From UBA11098 sp041671525 (GTDB taxonomy: Bacteria > Patescibacteriota > Minisyncoccia > Moranbacterales > UBA2206), in the NCBI GenBank assembly GCA_041671525.1, contig JBAZBJ010000010.1, positions 1 to 46,212 on the forward strand: 46,212 bases of DNA. The letters run 5' to 3'. Shown here one piece after another: positions 45,318 through 46,212 of the stretch; positions within the stretch are counted from its first letter, which is position 1, and every line of letters begins with the position of its first letter. Both the position numbers and the translations under genes were made by a program. A model generated the notes under the pieces. It was not told the origin of the DNA. It was given only the letters and a program-made list of their open reading frames with translations, and searched no databases.

Positions 45318-45376
45318 TAGTTAGTAGTTAGTAGTTAGTAGTTAGTAGTTAGTAGTTAGTAGTTAGTAGTTAGTAG
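45314..45376 (+). repeat. Tandem array of nine TTAGTAG units
   Basis: Nine perfect 7-bp units with no interruption, starting at the rplA stop codon and then decaying into TTTTTAGTTTGTAG. The unit is related to one arm of the hairpin at 13540-13602. Contains stop codons in all three forward frames. Confidence 0.95.
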
Positions 45377-45400
45377 TTTTTAGTTTGTAGAATTTGTATA

Positions 45401-45430
45401 TTAAAAAAGCGCCTATGGGCGCTTTTTTAA
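45401..45430 (+). terminator. Terminator of the secE-rplA operon
   Basis: A perfect 13-bp stem: TTAAAAAAGCGCC (45401-45413), loop TATG, GGCGCTTTTTTAA (45418-45430). Symmetric enough to act both ways. Confidence 0.93.
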
Positions 45431-45439
45431 TCCGTTGGA

Positions 45440-45468
45440 TTGCGGCGGTCTTTTATTTCTGTTAAAAT
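45440..45468 (+). promoter_or_regulatory. Promoter TTGCGG-17-TAAAAT with TGn
   Basis: TTGCGG (45440-45445), 17 bp, TAAAAT (45463-45468) preceded by TGT. About 28 bp upstream of the next gene. Confidence 0.55.
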
Positions 45469-45496
45469 AAATTGTAAACGGTTAATTTTATAAAAG

Positions 45497-46051
45497 ATGA
45501 CAAACAAGAAGATCATTATCGGGCTCGTTGGGGAAACCGGTTCTGGCAAGGATACGGTGGCCAATTATTTGGCGGAAAAATATGGCGCGCGCTTGCTGCG
45601 CTTTGCGGATCCGATCAAAGAAGTTTTAAGAATATTTTTTGAACAAAGCTCCAAACAAGATCAGCAGTGGCTATATTTGCAATTAAGAGAGAGATTCGGC
45701 AGTGATGTGCTCGGCAAAGCCTTGCGACGGAAGGTGGAGAATGCGGATGGAATAATTGTGGTCAATGGACTGCGTATGCCGGATGATTATGTTTTTATAA
45801 AAAGCTTTGAAAATAGTTATATAATTTATACCACGGCTGATCAAAAATTACGCTGGGAAAGAGTGCACAGTCGGGGTGAAAAAAGTGACGACAAAGTGAG
45901 CTTTGAAAAATTTCAGGAGATTGAGCGTGCGGAAACTGAAGTGCACATTCCGGAAATCGGCGCCAAGGCAGATTTTGTGATTCGCAACGAAAAAGACTTG
46001 GAGTTTCTGCTGAAATCAACTGACGAGGTGATGGCAAAAATAATGCGATAA
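45497..46051 (+). CDS. P-loop kinase, deoxynucleoside-monophosphate or dephospho-CoA kinase-like
   Basis: 184 residues with a Walker A motif GLVGETGSGKDTVANYLAE, the KYGARLLRFADPIKEVLRIF segment typical of dNMP kinase/AAA-like small kinases, and IIVVNGLRMPDDYVFI in the place of Walker B. The late RGEKSDDKVSFEKFQEIERA resembles a lid. It would phosphorylate a small nucleotide-like substrate, but the exact one cannot be told. It is transcribed alone. Confidence 0.8.
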   Translation: MTNKKIIIGLVGETGSGKDTVANYLAEKYGARLLRFADPIKEVLRIFFEQSSKQDQQWLYLQLRERFGSDVLGKALRRKVENADGIIVVNGLRMPDDYVFIKSFENSYIIYTTADQKLRWERVHSRGEKSDDKVSFEKFQEIERAETEVHIPEIGAKADFVIRNEKDLEFLLKSTDEVMAKIMR

Positions 46052-46090
46052 ATTAGAAGAAAGAGGTGGATTTTGTCAAATTCGCTTTTT

Positions 46091-46212
46091 GGCTCTTTAA
46101 CAAATAGTGTGTTGAATTAACATCAGAAATGGTATGAATGCGAGGGTTACTTTAGCAATATAATTATCAATGTTTCTAAATCCAAATGATACTCTTTTAA
46201 TCATCTTAATCT
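46091..46212 (-). mobile_element. End of an ISL3-like insertion sequence, cut by the window edge
   Basis: GGCTCTTTAACAAATAGTG at 46091 has the GGCTCTTT start common to ISL3-family terminal repeats. It lies right at the end of the transposase frame. The other end is outside the window. Confidence 0.6.
46097..46212 (-). CDS. C-terminal part of a transposase (ISL3-like)
   Basis: The last 37 residues are visible, including IKRVSFGFRNIDNYIAKVTL and a hydrophobic end, then a TAA (46097-46099). The KRxSFGFRN pattern is typical of the C-terminus of ISL3-type DDE transposases. The 5' part is beyond the right edge, so intactness is unknown. Confidence 0.65.
   Translation of the reverse strand, partial: IKMIKRVSFGFRNIDNYIAKVTLAFIPFLMLIQHTIC

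Noticed and set aside
45314..45376. Tandem repeats as a CRISPR or origin iteron array
   Set aside because: Seven-bp units without spacers; no replication gene is nearby and the array starts in a stop codon.

Overview
The window reads as a chromosome segment from a Candidate Phyla Radiation (Patescibacteria) bacterium, most likely a Parcubacteria-type lineage. The main evidence is an S10-spc ribosomal protein cluster in canonical order with uL30 missing between S5 and L15, which is a known CPR trait. Small genes, a short glycolytic set and a soluble-type [NiFe] hydrogenase fit the same picture. I cannot place the genus.

Layout. 1-3500: unrelated small genes (VOC/PhnB-like protein, DUF456 membrane protein, an exported protein, a DUF1428 protein, a hypothetical) separated by good intrinsic terminators. 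3500-18020: tuf, then rpsJ-rplC-rplD-rplW-rplB-rpsS-rplV-rpsC-rplP-rpmC-rpsQ-rplN-rplX-rplE-rpsN-rpsH-rplF-rplR-rpsE-rplO-secY-adk-map. 18020-27050: small membrane protein (minus), YqgF, glycosyltransferase, GalT-like protein and a 1959-residue membrane-anchored fibre. 27050-34550: DedA, tpiA, fba, hypC, two unknowns, hydrogenase small and large subunits, a reduced hypA and gap. 34550-35500: about 1 kb without a convincing gene but with two strongly structured, terminator-ended stretches. 35530-38620: D-aminoacylase-type amidohydrolase and murD. 38650-42970: a complete diversity-generating retroelement (DGR). 43000-45320: tRNA-Ile and tRNA-Ala (minus) divergent from secE-nusG-rplK-rplA. 45500-46212: a P-loop kinase and the end of an ISL3-like insertion sequence.

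Two systems stand out. First, the DGR: the last 46 codons of the gene at 38650-40533 form a variable repeat (40388-40522). It aligns without gaps to a template repeat (40861-40995); I count 19 differences, all at template adenines. The template has its own promoter and terminator. It is followed by an antisense Avd-like gene and a reverse transcriptase with the DGR-type SQ motif. The 5' ends of avd and RT overlap across a (GA)7 tract whose length sets the reading frames. The target protein has no visible export signal.

Second, a family of about 110-bp inverted-repeat elements lies between ribosomal protein genes, always just upstream of a start codon and in the same orientation. A 462-bp relative with the same asymmetric ends carries a GxxExxY-family gene and sits between the two hydrogenase subunit genes. 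This suggests a small mobile family in which the GxxExxY gene is cargo or mobility factor and the short copies are MITE-like derivatives. At least six other palindromic repeat families occur in the gaps, and one 28-bp palindrome is built in frame into two proteins. Promoters often show an extended -10 (TGnTATAAT-like), and some genes look leaderless.
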